Positions 51,892 to 59,581 of a stretch of DNA of 64,000 bases are shown piece after piece (the first letter of the stretch is position 1; each line of letters opens with the position of its first letter). The notes beneath the pieces were generated by a model. That model had not been told where the DNA came from, ran no database searches, and saw only the letters and a list, made by a program, of their open reading frames with translations. Location of the stretch: contig NZ_CP107819.1 in NCBI RefSeq assembly GCF_036346295.1, positions 5,332,001 through 5,396,000 on the forward strand, read 5' to 3'. This DNA comes from Streptomyces sp. NBC_00536 (GTDB lineage Bacteria > Actinomycetota > Actinomycetes > Streptomycetales > Streptomycetaceae). The position numbers were made by a program, and so were the translations under genes.

Positions 51892-51940
51892 AGTGTTGCG
51901 GACTAGAACAACACTTTAAAGCTCCCCGCTGGCGCGGGGA
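51892..51940 (+). promoter_or_regulatory. Paired inverted repeats before moeZ
   Basis: AGTGTTG-N10-CAACACT (51892-51915) and TCCCCGC-TGGC-GCGGGGA (51923-51940) lie between the spherulin-4 gene and moeZ. The first may be an operator, the second a terminator or leader hairpin. Confidence 0.45.
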
Positions 51941-51959
51941 TGACCCGCCTGGAGTGCCC

Positions 51960-53138
51960 GTGTCGCTGCCACCCCTGGTAGAGCCAGCTGCTGAGCTCAC
52001 CGTTGACGAGGTCCGTCGGTACTCCCGCCACCTGATCATCCCGGACGTCGGGATGGACGGGCAGAAGCGCCTGAAGAACGCCAAGGTGCTCGCGGTGGGC
52101 GCCGGCGGCCTCGGTTCCCCCGCCCTGATGTACCTGGCCGCGGCCGGCGTCGGCACGCTCGGCATCGTGGAGTTCGACGAGGTCGACGAGTCGAACCTGC
52201 AGCGCCAGATCATCCACAGCCAGGCGGACATCGGCCGCTCGAAGGCGCAGTCGGCGCGCGACAGCGTGCTCGGCATCAACCCGTACGTGAACGTGATCCT
52301 CCACGAAGAGCGGCTCGAAGCCGAGAACGTGATGGAGATCTTCAGCCAGTACGACCTGATCGTCGACGGCACGGACAACTTCGCCACCCGTTACCTCGTC
52401 AACGACGCCTGCGTGCTGCTGAACAAGCCGTACGTCTGGGGCTCGATCTACCGCTTCGACGGCCAGGCCTCGGTCTTCTGGTCCGAGCACGGCCCGTGCT
52501 ACCGCTGCCTCTACCCGGAGCCGCCCCCGCCGGGCATGGTTCCCTCCTGCGCCGAGGGCGGCGTGCTGGGCGTGCTCTGCGCGTCCATCGGCTCCATCCA
52601 GGTCACCGAGGCCATCAAGGTCCTGACCGGCATCGGTGAGCCGCTGGTCGGCCGCCTGATGATCTACGACGCCCTGGAGATGCAGTACCGCCAGGTCAAG
52701 GTCCGCAAGGACCCCGACTGCGCGGTCTGCGGTCCGAACGCGACCGTCACCGAACTCATCGACTACGAGGCCTTCTGCGGCGTCGTGTCCGAGGAGGCGC
52801 AGGAAGCGGCCGCCGGTTCGACGATCACTCCCAAGCAGCTCAAGGAGTGGATCGACAACGACGAGCCGATCGAGATCATCGACGTCCGTGAGATCAACGA
52901 GTACGAGATCGTCTCGATCCCCGGCGCGAAGCTGATCCCCAAGGGCGAGTTCCTGATGGGCACCGCCCTGGCGGACCTGCCCCAGGACAAGCGGATCGTC
53001 TTGCACTGCAAGACGGGTGTCCGCAGTGCGGAAGTCCTCGCGGTCCTGAAGTCCGCGGGCTTCGCGGACGCGGTGCACGTCGGCGGCGGCGTCATCGGCT
53101 GGGTCCACCAGATCGAGCCGGAGAAGCCGATCTACTAG
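51960..53138 (+). CDS. moeZ: Adenylyltransferase/sulfurtransferase MoeZ
   Basis: 392 aa. An E1-like domain (GAGGLGSP, then DESNLQRQ; zinc pairs CYRC and CAVC) is fused to a rhodanese domain with the active Cys in LHCKTGVRSAE. It activates the C-terminus of ThiS/MoaD-type sulfur carriers for molybdenum cofactor, thiamine, cysteine and antibiotic biosynthesis. GTG 51960 matches the family start (MSLPPLVEP) and has GGAG 5 nt upstream; GTG 51954 adds two residues. Molybdenum cofactor made with it is needed by NarG at the other end of the window. Confidence 0.94.
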   Translation: MSLPPLVEPAAELTVDEVRRYSRHLIIPDVGMDGQKRLKNAKVLAVGAGGLGSPALMYLAAAGVGTLGIVEFDEVDESNLQRQIIHSQADIGRSKAQSARDSVLGINPYVNVILHEERLEAENVMEIFSQYDLIVDGTDNFATRYLVNDACVLLNKPYVWGSIYRFDGQASVFWSEHGPCYRCLYPEPPPPGMVPSCAEGGVLGVLCASIGSIQVTEAIKVLTGIGEPLVGRLMIYDALEMQYRQVKVRKDPDCAVCGPNATVTELIDYEAFCGVVSEEAQEAAAGSTITPKQLKEWIDNDEPIEIIDVREINEYEIVSIPGAKLIPKGEFLMGTALADLPQDKRIVLHCKTGVRSAEVLAVLKSAGFADAVHVGGGVIGWVHQIEPEKPIY

Positions 53139-53160
53139 GTCTATCCACTGGGCGGCACAT

Positions 53161-53207
53161 GCGAAGGGGTCCTTCCGCGCACGATGCGCGCGGAAGGACC
53201 CCTTCGC
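53161..53207. terminator. 20-bp bidirectional terminator after moeZ
   Basis: The arms 53161-53180 and 53188-53207 (GCGAAGGGGTCCTTCC...) are exact complements with a 7-nt loop, between convergent genes. Confidence 0.93.
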
Positions 53208-53214
53208 TCATTCC

Positions 53215-54774
53215 TCAGACAGGTGGGGTGCAGACGGCCTTGGCGGCCGGGACCTTGCCGTCCAGCAGGTAGGCGTCCACCGCCTTCTGCACGCACGGGT
53301 CGCCGCTGTTGTAGGCGCCGTGGCCCTCGCCCTTGTACGTCAGCTCCACGCCCACGCCCGGGCCGAGCCGCTCCACCATCTTCCGCGCCCCCTCGTACGG
53401 GGTGGCCGGGTCGCCGGTGTTGCCGATCACCACGATCGGCGCGGCGCCCGGGGCGCTCACGTCCGGGGTGTCGAAGGCGCCCTTGACCGGCCAGTCGGTG
53501 CAGCCCAGCAGGCCCCAGCCCAGGAAGTCGCCGAAGACGGCGGAGGCGGCGCGGAACGCCGGGAGCTTGGCCTTCGTCTGCGCCAGCGTGAAGCGCTCCT
53601 TGGAGTCCGCGCAGTTGATCGCGGTGTTCGCCGCACCGATGTTGTTGTAGGTGCCCTTGGGGTCGCGGCCGTTGAGCGCGTCCGACATCACGAGCAGCAA
53701 CTGCCCCTGGCCGCCCTCGGCCTCGTCGAGCCCCTGCTCCAGCAGCGGCCAGCCCTCCTTGGAGTACAGGGCGTAGGCGATGCCGTTGGTCGCGGCCGAC
53801 GCGGTCAGCGGCCTGCCGCCGGCGCCCTCGATGGGCTTGGCGGCCAGCGCTTTCTGCAACTTCACGATGTTCGCGTCGATCTCCTTGGGGGTGCTGCCCT
53901 GGAGGCGGCAGGCGTCCCCGCGGTCCACGCAGTCCTGCTCGAAGTTGCCGAGGGCCAGCTGGAACCCCTTCGCCTGGCCCAGCGCACCCTCCTCGGCGGT
54001 CTTCGTCGGGTCGACGACCGCGTCGAAGACGGCCCGGCCGACGTTCTTCGGGAACAGGTGCGCGTAGACCCCGCCCAGCTCGGTGCCGTAGGAGATGCCG
54101 AAGTAGTGGAGCTTCTCGTCGCCCAGGGCCTGGCGCAGCCGGTCGAGGTCGCGGGCCGCGTTCTCGGTGCCGACGTACGGGAGGAGCCTGCCGGAATTGC
54201 GGACGCAGCCGTCGCGGTACGTCTTGATGCCCGCCAGGTACGCCTGCTCCTGGGCCGGGGTCTCCGGGGTGTTGTCGGCGGCGTAGTACCGGTCGAGCTG
54301 CGCGTCGCTCTCGCACAGCACCGGGGCGCTGCGGCCGACCCCGCGCGGGTCGAAGCTGACCAGGTCGTAGCGGGCGCGCAGCGCGGTGTACTCCTTGGCG
54401 GCGCCGGGCAGGGCGGCGATGCCGGAGCCGCCGGGGCCGCCGAAGTTGAAGACGAGGGAGCCGAGGCGGGAGCCCTTCGGGCCGGTGCTCTTGGCGCGGA
54501 TCAGGGCGAGCGGGAGGGTCTCGCCGCCGGGCTTCGCGTAGTCCAGGGGCACGTCGAGGGTGGCGCACTCCCAGTCCTTGCCGGGCGGCTGGCCGGTGCC
54601 CGCGCCCTGTGCGGCGGAGGGGGGCGGGCAGGGCTTCCAGGACGGGGCGGCCTGGGCGCCCGGGGCGTTCTCCTTGCCCTTGGTGGTGTCCTTGCCGCCG
54701 TCGGAGCAGGCGCCGGTGGAAAGCAGCGCGAGGACGGTGGCGGCGGCGGCGGTGACCCGCAGGGCATTGGGCAT
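53215..54774 (-). CDS. Secreted alpha/beta hydrolase, tripeptidyl-aminopeptidase (S33) type
   Basis: 519 aa. Lipobox STGAC after a short signal peptide, so lipid-anchored. Catalytic parts: GGPGGSG oxyanion loop, FDPRGVGRS, nucleophile in GISYGTE, acid in NTGDPATP and His in GEGHGAY, with a TAP-like C-terminal domain and several Cys. Such enzymes take peptides from protein N-termini outside the cell. ATG 54774 starts the signal peptide; longer frames run into repeats. Confidence 0.9.
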   Translation of the reverse strand: MPNALRVTAAAATVLALLSTGACSDGGKDTTKGKENAPGAQAAPSWKPCPPPSAAQGAGTGQPPGKDWECATLDVPLDYAKPGGETLPLALIRAKSTGPKGSRLGSLVFNFGGPGGSGIAALPGAAKEYTALRARYDLVSFDPRGVGRSAPVLCESDAQLDRYYAADNTPETPAQEQAYLAGIKTYRDGCVRNSGRLLPYVGTENAARDLDRLRQALGDEKLHYFGISYGTELGGVYAHLFPKNVGRAVFDAVVDPTKTAEEGALGQAKGFQLALGNFEQDCVDRGDACRLQGSTPKEIDANIVKLQKALAAKPIEGAGGRPLTASAATNGIAYALYSKEGWPLLEQGLDEAEGGQGQLLLVMSDALNGRDPKGTYNNIGAANTAINCADSKERFTLAQTKAKLPAFRAASAVFGDFLGWGLLGCTDWPVKGAFDTPDVSAPGAAPIVVIGNTGDPATPYEGARKMVERLGPGVGVELTYKGEGHGAYNSGDPCVQKAVDAYLLDGKVPAAKAVCTPPV

Positions 54775-54888
54775 GCCCCCATCCTGGCGCCGCCCCTTCC
54801 CCCCCGCCCCCGCCATGGCCCGTTCGTGTCCCCACGGCTCCGGCCGCCGAGGCCAGGGGCGGCCAAACCCAGCCAGGGCGGCCAAACC

Positions 54889-55015
54889 CAGCCTCGCCGG
54901 CGTTTGAGGCGCCGCCGGAGGCCCGTCGGCCTGACGGCCGCTCCAGCCGGGGGCGGCCAATCCCAGCCAGGGCAGCGAAATCCAGCCTCGCCGGCGTTTG
55001 AGGCGCCGCCGGAGG
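54889..55015. repeat. Two inverted copies of the palindromic repeat
   Basis: Copies at 54889-54921 and 54983-55015 read CAGCCTCGCCGGCG..., opposite to the array that follows, giving a large potential stem-loop. The 764-nt space 54775-55538 holds only repeats. Confidence 0.8.
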
Positions 55016-55093
55016 CGACACCGGCCACAGCCGGACCGCACCCGGGGCACCTCCTGGAGGCTGGACGGTGCGGGCCCGGCCGTAGCCGGGGTG

Positions 55094-55523
55094 CCTCCGG
55101 CGGCGCCTCAAACGCCGGCGGGGCTGGATTGGGCTGAGCCCGGGGTGGACGGTGCGGACCCGGCCGTGGGGCCTCCGGCGGCGCCTCAAACGCCGGCGGG
55201 GCTGGATTGGGCTGAGCCCGGGGTGGACGGTGCGGACCCGGCCGTGGGGCCTCCGGCGGCGCCTCAAACGCCGGCGGGGCTGGATTGGGCTGAGCCCGGG
55301 GTGGACGGTGCGGACCCGGCCGTGGGGCCTCCGGCGGCGCCTCAAACGCCGGCGGGGCTGGATTGGGCTGAGCCCGGGGTGGACGGTGCGGACCCGGCCG
55401 TGGGGCCTCCGGCGGCGCCTCAAACGCCGGCGGGGCTGGATTGGGCTGAGCCCGGGGTGGACGGTGCGGACCCGGCCGTGGGGCCTCCGGCGGCGCCTCA
55501 AACGCCGGCGGGGCTGGAGTGGG
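55094..55523. repeat. 78-bp tandem array, five full units plus a partial sixth
   Basis: Units begin at 55094, 55172, 55250, 55328, 55406 and 55484 and appear identical by eye; the last is cut after about 40 bp. Each holds one palindromic repeat (CCTCCGGCGGCGCCTCAAAC...) plus a unique linker GGATTGGGCTGAGCCCGG. The unit is 26 codons, so long ORFs appear in several frames but none has codon bias or a ribosome site. It lies between the peptidase and hemY. Confidence 0.92.
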
Positions 55524-55538
55524 CCGGGGTGGCTGCGG

Positions 55539-56921
55539 TCAGGCCGCGGCCTGGAGGAGGGAGCGGGCGGCGGTGCGGGCGGTGGCTACGCAGGCGGCTA
55601 CGCCGACGCCTTCGTACGCGGCCCCGCACACGGCCAGGCCCGGCAGCTTCCCCACGGCCTCGCGGATCCGCGCCACCCGCTCCCGGTGCCCGACCCCGTA
55701 CTGCGGCAGCCCCCGGTCCCACCGGGTCACCCGCGTCGCGACCGGCTCGCCCATCGGCCCCACCGCGTGGTGGAGTTCGGCGATCGCGGTCCGCACCAGG
55801 TGCCGGTCGGGCCGGTCCAGGAGTTCGTTCTCGCCGATCCGCCCGATGGACGCCCGTAGGACGAAGGTGTCGGGGGCGGAGGTACCCAGCCAGGCCCACT
55901 TGTTGGAGAGGAAGGAGGCCGCCTTCAGGGTGTGCCCGTCCACCGGCGGGACGAGGAACCCGTTGCCCTCGGGCAGGAAGTGCGCCTGCGCCCGGGAGAA
56001 GGCCATCGTGATGACCGCCGTCGAGGCGTGCGCGATGCCCGCCAGCTCGGCCTCGGCCAGCGGCGAGTGCGGCCGCAGCAGTTCCGCCGCCGCGAAGGCC
56101 GGCAGCGCGAGGATCACCGCGTCCGCCTCCATGGTCAGCGGCCCGTCGCCGGTCATGGCGAGGACCCGCCACCGCCCGCCCGCGGTCTGCTGGAGCGAGC
56201 GGGCCGTCGTACCGGTGAGGATCCGCGCACCGCACGCTCCGGCGACGGCGGCGGGGAAGCGGCCGGTGCCACCGCTCACGCCCTGGACGGCGACGGCCGC
56301 TGAGCGCGGCGCGCCCGCCGCCCGCATCCGGCGCAGCGCGGGCAGCAGCGGCCCGCCCTGTTCGGCGAGGGCCGCGATCCGCGGCATGGCGGCGCGCAGC
56401 GAGAGCCGGTCGGCGCGTCCGGCGTAGATGCCGCCGAGGAGGGGTTCGATGAGCCGGTCCACGGCTTCCTGCCCGAACCGGGAGGAGAGGTACGCGGCGA
56501 CCGAGCAGTCCTCGGTGAGAGAGGGCGCGTCGAGGGTCTCCTCGGCGGCGACCCGGGCGACGCCCGCGGGGGAGAGGAGCCCAGTGCCGGCCAGGGCGCC
56601 CGGGTCGGTGGGGACGCCCATGACGTGCCCGGCGGGCAGGGGCCGCAGACCGCCGTTGGTCCAGATGGTGGTGGGGGCCTGCGCGGGGTCGCAGAGCGCG
56701 TCCCCGAGTCCGACCGCCGCCGCGAGTTCGACGGCTTCGGGGCGCAGGGCCATCAGGGACTCCGCACCTTCGTCCACGGTGATGCCCGCGATGGTGCCGG
56801 TGCGCAGTTTGCCGCCGACCTTCGTGTGGCTCTCCAGGACGGTGACGTCCGCCGCGCCGCGAAGCTGCCAGGCGGCCGCCAGGCCGCTGATGCCGCCACC
56901 GACGACGATCACTGATCGCAT
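55539..56921 (-). CDS. hemY: Protoporphyrinogen/coproporphyrinogen oxidase
   Basis: 460 aa flavoprotein. VIVVGGGISGLAAAW is the FAD-binding start, then VGGKLRTGTIAGITVDEGAE and PLLGGIYAGRADRLSLRAAMP typical of HemY/CgoX, and a C-terminal AYEGVGVAACVATAR. In actinobacteria it oxidises coproporphyrinogen III on the way to heme. Streptomyces normally has this gene elsewhere, so this may be a second, nar-dedicated copy. GGAG six nt before ATG 56921. A dyad lies just upstream. Confidence 0.9.
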   Translation of the reverse strand: MRSVIVVGGGISGLAAAWQLRGAADVTVLESHTKVGGKLRTGTIAGITVDEGAESLMALRPEAVELAAAVGLGDALCDPAQAPTTIWTNGGLRPLPAGHVMGVPTDPGALAGTGLLSPAGVARVAAEETLDAPSLTEDCSVAAYLSSRFGQEAVDRLIEPLLGGIYAGRADRLSLRAAMPRIAALAEQGGPLLPALRRMRAAGAPRSAAVAVQGVSGGTGRFPAAVAGACGARILTGTTARSLQQTAGGRWRVLAMTGDGPLTMEADAVILALPAFAAAELLRPHSPLAEAELAGIAHASTAVITMAFSRAQAHFLPEGNGFLVPPVDGHTLKAASFLSNKWAWLGTSAPDTFVLRASIGRIGENELLDRPDRHLVRTAIAELHHAVGPMGEPVATRVTRWDRGLPQYGVGHRERVARIREAVGKLPGLAVCGAAYEGVGVAACVATARTAARSLLQAAA

Positions 56922-56940
56922 TGTCTTCTCCCGTGACCGA

Positions 56941-56961
56941 TATGTTCCCCTACGTAACATA
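56941..56961. promoter_or_regulatory. Inverted repeat TATGTT-N9-AACATA
   Basis: Perfect 6-bp dyad, 20 nt before the hemY ATG and in the 55-nt gap after the radical SAM gene. Its A/T arms stand out in a GC-rich sequence. A regulator binding site specific for hemY is the likely meaning. Confidence 0.5.
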
Positions 56962-56976
56962 AGGGAAGGTGGTGCG

Positions 56977-58191
56977 TCAGTGCCTCATGCTTTCGGTCAG
57001 GACCCGCAGCTCGTCCTGGTGGGGGAAGCTCCCCGGCTCGTACGCGCAATAGGGGTCGGCCTCCAGCACGTCACCGGTGAACCCGTAGGCCCGCGACCGC
57101 GAACCCCCGCACACCGTCTTGAACTCGCACGCCCCGCACTTCCCGCGCAGCAGCTCCGGGTCCCGCAGCGTGGTGAACAGCGCCGAGCCCCGGTAGATCT
57201 CGGCCAGCGCGTGGTTCTTCACGTTGCCCGCCGAGACCGGCAGGAACCCGCTGGGGTGCACCTCGCCGGTGTGCGAGATGAAGACGAAGCCGCGCCCCGA
57301 GGACACGTCCATCGGCGGCCTGCGCACCGCGCGCCGCGCGCCGTCGAAGACGCCCAGCTCGTGCGCCCGCGCCGTGAGCCGCTCGTACAGCGGTCCGAGC
57401 ACCGGCCGCTCGCCCTTCGCGTCGAGGATGGTGCGCTGGAGCGCGACCCGGCGGAAGTGGTGGCCCTCGGTGGTCTTGGTGGCCATCACGGCGCCGCAGT
57501 CGTAGAGGAAGTGCAGTACGTCCTCGATCTCGGCCGGGGTCAGGGACGCCAGCTGCCCGCCGCGGCCCGTCGGGACCAGCACGAAGCCGGACCACAGCAT
57601 CGCGATCTCGCGCCGGACCAGCGCCGCGATGTCGGCGAGGTCCTCCAGACTCTCGCGGGTCACCGTGGTGTTGATCTGCACCTTGAGCCCGAGCTCCCGG
57701 GCCGTGCGCCAGCCCTCCAGGGTCCAGTCGAAGACCCCGTCGACCCCGCGGAAGCTGTCGTGCCGCGCGGCGGTCGACCCGTCCAGCGAGAGGGACAGCG
57801 CGATCGCCCCGGCCTCGCGGACGGCGGCCAGGTTCTCCCGGGTGAGGGTCGGCGTACCGGAGGGCGAGACCGCGACCCGCAGGCCCAGCGAGGCGCCGTA
57901 CGCGACCAGCTCGGTGAGGTCGGCGCGCTGGAAGGGGTCGCCGCCGGTGATGACGAACAGCGGGCCGGGCTTGCCGAAGGCGGCGATCTGGTCCATGACC
58001 CGCCGGGCGTCACGGCCGTCCAGCTCGGCGGGGTCGCGGGCGGTCCGCGCCTCGGCCCTGCAGTGCAGGCAGGCCAGCGGGCAGGCCCGGGTGGACTCCC
58101 AGATGACGATGAAGGGCCGTTCGGAGACCGCGTGCACGGGCTTGCGCACAACGGTGCGCGGGACAGGAGGCGGGGGAGGGGGAGTGGTCAT
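56977..58191 (-). CDS. Radical SAM/SPASM protein, TIGR04053-type
   Basis: 404 aa. The SAM cluster motif is C37-x3-C41-x2-C44 (CPLACLHC), followed by GGDPFQRAD; the C-terminal SPASM-type Cys set is CGACEFKTVC and YC. The family resembles AhbD/NirJ enzymes that trim propionates in heme and heme d1 synthesis. Overlaps narI by 4 nt (ATGA), so it is made with nitrate reductase. A role in heme supply or cofactor making for NarI is inferred. Confidence 0.87.
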   Translation of the reverse strand: MTTPPPPPPVPRTVVRKPVHAVSERPFIVIWESTRACPLACLHCRAEARTARDPAELDGRDARRVMDQIAAFGKPGPLFVITGGDPFQRADLTELVAYGASLGLRVAVSPSGTPTLTRENLAAVREAGAIALSLSLDGSTAARHDSFRGVDGVFDWTLEGWRTARELGLKVQINTTVTRESLEDLADIAALVRREIAMLWSGFVLVPTGRGGQLASLTPAEIEDVLHFLYDCGAVMATKTTEGHHFRRVALQRTILDAKGERPVLGPLYERLTARAHELGVFDGARRAVRRPPMDVSSGRGFVFISHTGEVHPSGFLPVSAGNVKNHALAEIYRGSALFTTLRDPELLRGKCGACEFKTVCGGSRSRAYGFTGDVLEADPYCAYEPGSFPHQDELRVLTESMRH

Positions 58192-58913
58192 GAGACGCGC
58201 TCCCAGCCGCGCTTCGTGGCGCGGTTCGCCAGCTGCTCCGGGTCCCGCTTGCGGTAGACGACGTAGGGCCGGAAGAGGTACTTCAGCGGCACCGAGAACA
58301 TGTGCACCAGCCGGGAGTAGGGGATCAGCGCGAACAGCGTGAACCCGAACAGGATGTGCAGCCGGAAGGCGAGCGGGGCGCCCGCCATCAGGTGGTAGTC
58401 CGGCTGGAAGGCGAACAGGCTTCGGAACCACACGGAGATCCCGGTCCGGTAGTTGTAATCGCCGGTCATGCCGGTGGAGTTGAGGAGCGTCGCCGTCAGG
58501 CCGAGGACCATCGCGCCGAGCAGGAACGCGTACATCAGGTGGTCGCTGCGCAAGGTGGCCTTGCGGACCGCGGGGACCGTGAAGCGCCGGTACACCAGCA
58601 CCCCGATGCCGGCGGCCGCGGCGATGCCCGCCACCGTGCCGGTGGAGATCGCGAGCAGGTGGTAGGCGTGGTCGCTCAGGCCCACCGCGTCGGTCCAGCC
58701 CTTCGGGATCAGCAGGCCCACGACATGGCCCATGACCACGAACAGCATGCCGAAGTGGAAGAGCGGCGAACCGATCCGCAGCAGCCGCGACTCGTGCAGC
58801 TGCGAGGAGTGGGTGGTCCAGCCGAACGTGTCGAACCGGGCGCGCCAGACGGTGCCCGCGATGAGCAGGGCGGCCGAGACGTAGGGGAGCACGCCCCACA
58901 GGAGGAGGTCCAT
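58188..58913 (-). CDS. narI: Respiratory nitrate reductase gamma subunit (cytochrome b)
   Basis: 241 aa with five TM helices. His residues on helices 2 and 5 (FHFGMLFVVMGHVVGL; RLHILFGFTLFALIPYSRLVH) ligate two b hemes that carry quinol electrons to NarH. ATG 58913 shares a base with the narJ stop (TGATG). Coupled by ATGA to the radical SAM gene. Confidence 0.95.
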   Translation of the reverse strand: MDLLLWGVLPYVSAALLIAGTVWRARFDTFGWTTHSSQLHESRLLRIGSPLFHFGMLFVVMGHVVGLLIPKGWTDAVGLSDHAYHLLAISTGTVAGIAAAAGIGVLVYRRFTVPAVRKATLRSDHLMYAFLLGAMVLGLTATLLNSTGMTGDYNYRTGISVWFRSLFAFQPDYHLMAGAPLAFRLHILFGFTLFALIPYSRLVHMFSVPLKYLFRPYVVYRKRDPEQLANRATKRGWERVS

Positions 58914-59581
58914 CAGGCCACCGCGCCCTTCGGAGCGTGCGGAATCTGCGGCCACGGCAGGTCGGTGGGCATGTCGAGGCCCGGGCCGAACGGTTCGAGG
59001 GCCGAGCCCGCGCCCACCAGTTCCTGCGGCGGCCCGTTCTTCGCGAGCGCCTTCGCCTCCGCCTTGGTCTCGGGGGAGGGGCCGGGCAGCGTGGAGCAGA
59101 CCGCCTCCAGCACCCGGGCGTAGGGCGAGCCGGATTCGGTCAGCGCGAGGCGCAGCAGCTCCAGCCCGGCCCGGTGCTCCTGGAGCAGCCGGGTGCCGGC
59201 CTCTTCCTCGCGGGCGGCGAACTCCAGTGCCACGGGCAGGAAGTCGGGCAGTTCCTCACCCGTGTACTCCAGCCCGAAGTCCCGGTAGATCCGCTTCAGC
59301 CGGACCAGGGACAGCCCGCGGCGGCGCGTGTCCCCGTCCACCCACCAGGTGAGGTAGAGGCAGCGCCGGTTGCGGGTGTCGAAGGTCGAGGTGTACTGCG
59401 CGCACAGCTCGATCGGGCTCTGGGTCGCGGCCTCGTCGAGGAAGGCGCCGAGCCGCTGGGCTTGTTCGGGGGCCGCCCCGGCCAGGGCCGCACGGAGCCG
59501 GGGGAGTTCGTCATGGAAGTAGTCTCCCGGATACTGCAGCACACAGCCCGCGACCAGTCGTACGACGGCGTCCGGTGTCAC
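58913..59581 (-). CDS. narJ: Nitrate reductase assembly chaperone
   Basis: 222 aa, all helical. LYLTWWVDGDTRRRG and GEELPDFLPVALEFAA are NarJ/DmsD family motifs. It binds NarG and helps insert the molybdenum cofactor before membrane docking. The GTG start overlaps the narH stop (GTGA). Confidence 0.93.
   Translation of the reverse strand: MTPDAVVRLVAGCVLQYPGDYFHDELPRLRAALAGAAPEQAQRLGAFLDEAATQSPIELCAQYTSTFDTRNRRCLYLTWWVDGDTRRRGLSLVRLKRIYRDFGLEYTGEELPDFLPVALEFAAREEEAGTRLLQEHRAGLELLRLALTESGSPYARVLEAVCSTLPGPSPETKAEAKALAKNGPPQELVGAGSALEPFGPGLDMPTDLPWPQIPHAPKGAVA

Noticed and set aside
53141..55501. Very long minus-strand ORF (786 codons) through the repeat array
   Set aside because: It exists only because the 78-bp unit is a multiple of three and stop-free; it has no ribosome site and overlaps the peptidase gene in another frame.
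55094..55523. CRISPR array
   Set aside because: The units are contiguous 78-bp tandem copies with identical linkers, so there are no variable spacers, and no cas genes are present.
54998..56011. Plus-strand ORF with 26-residue repeats (PPAAPQTPAGL...)
   Set aside because: Product of the same array, with no codon bias or start signal, and it runs antisense into hemY.
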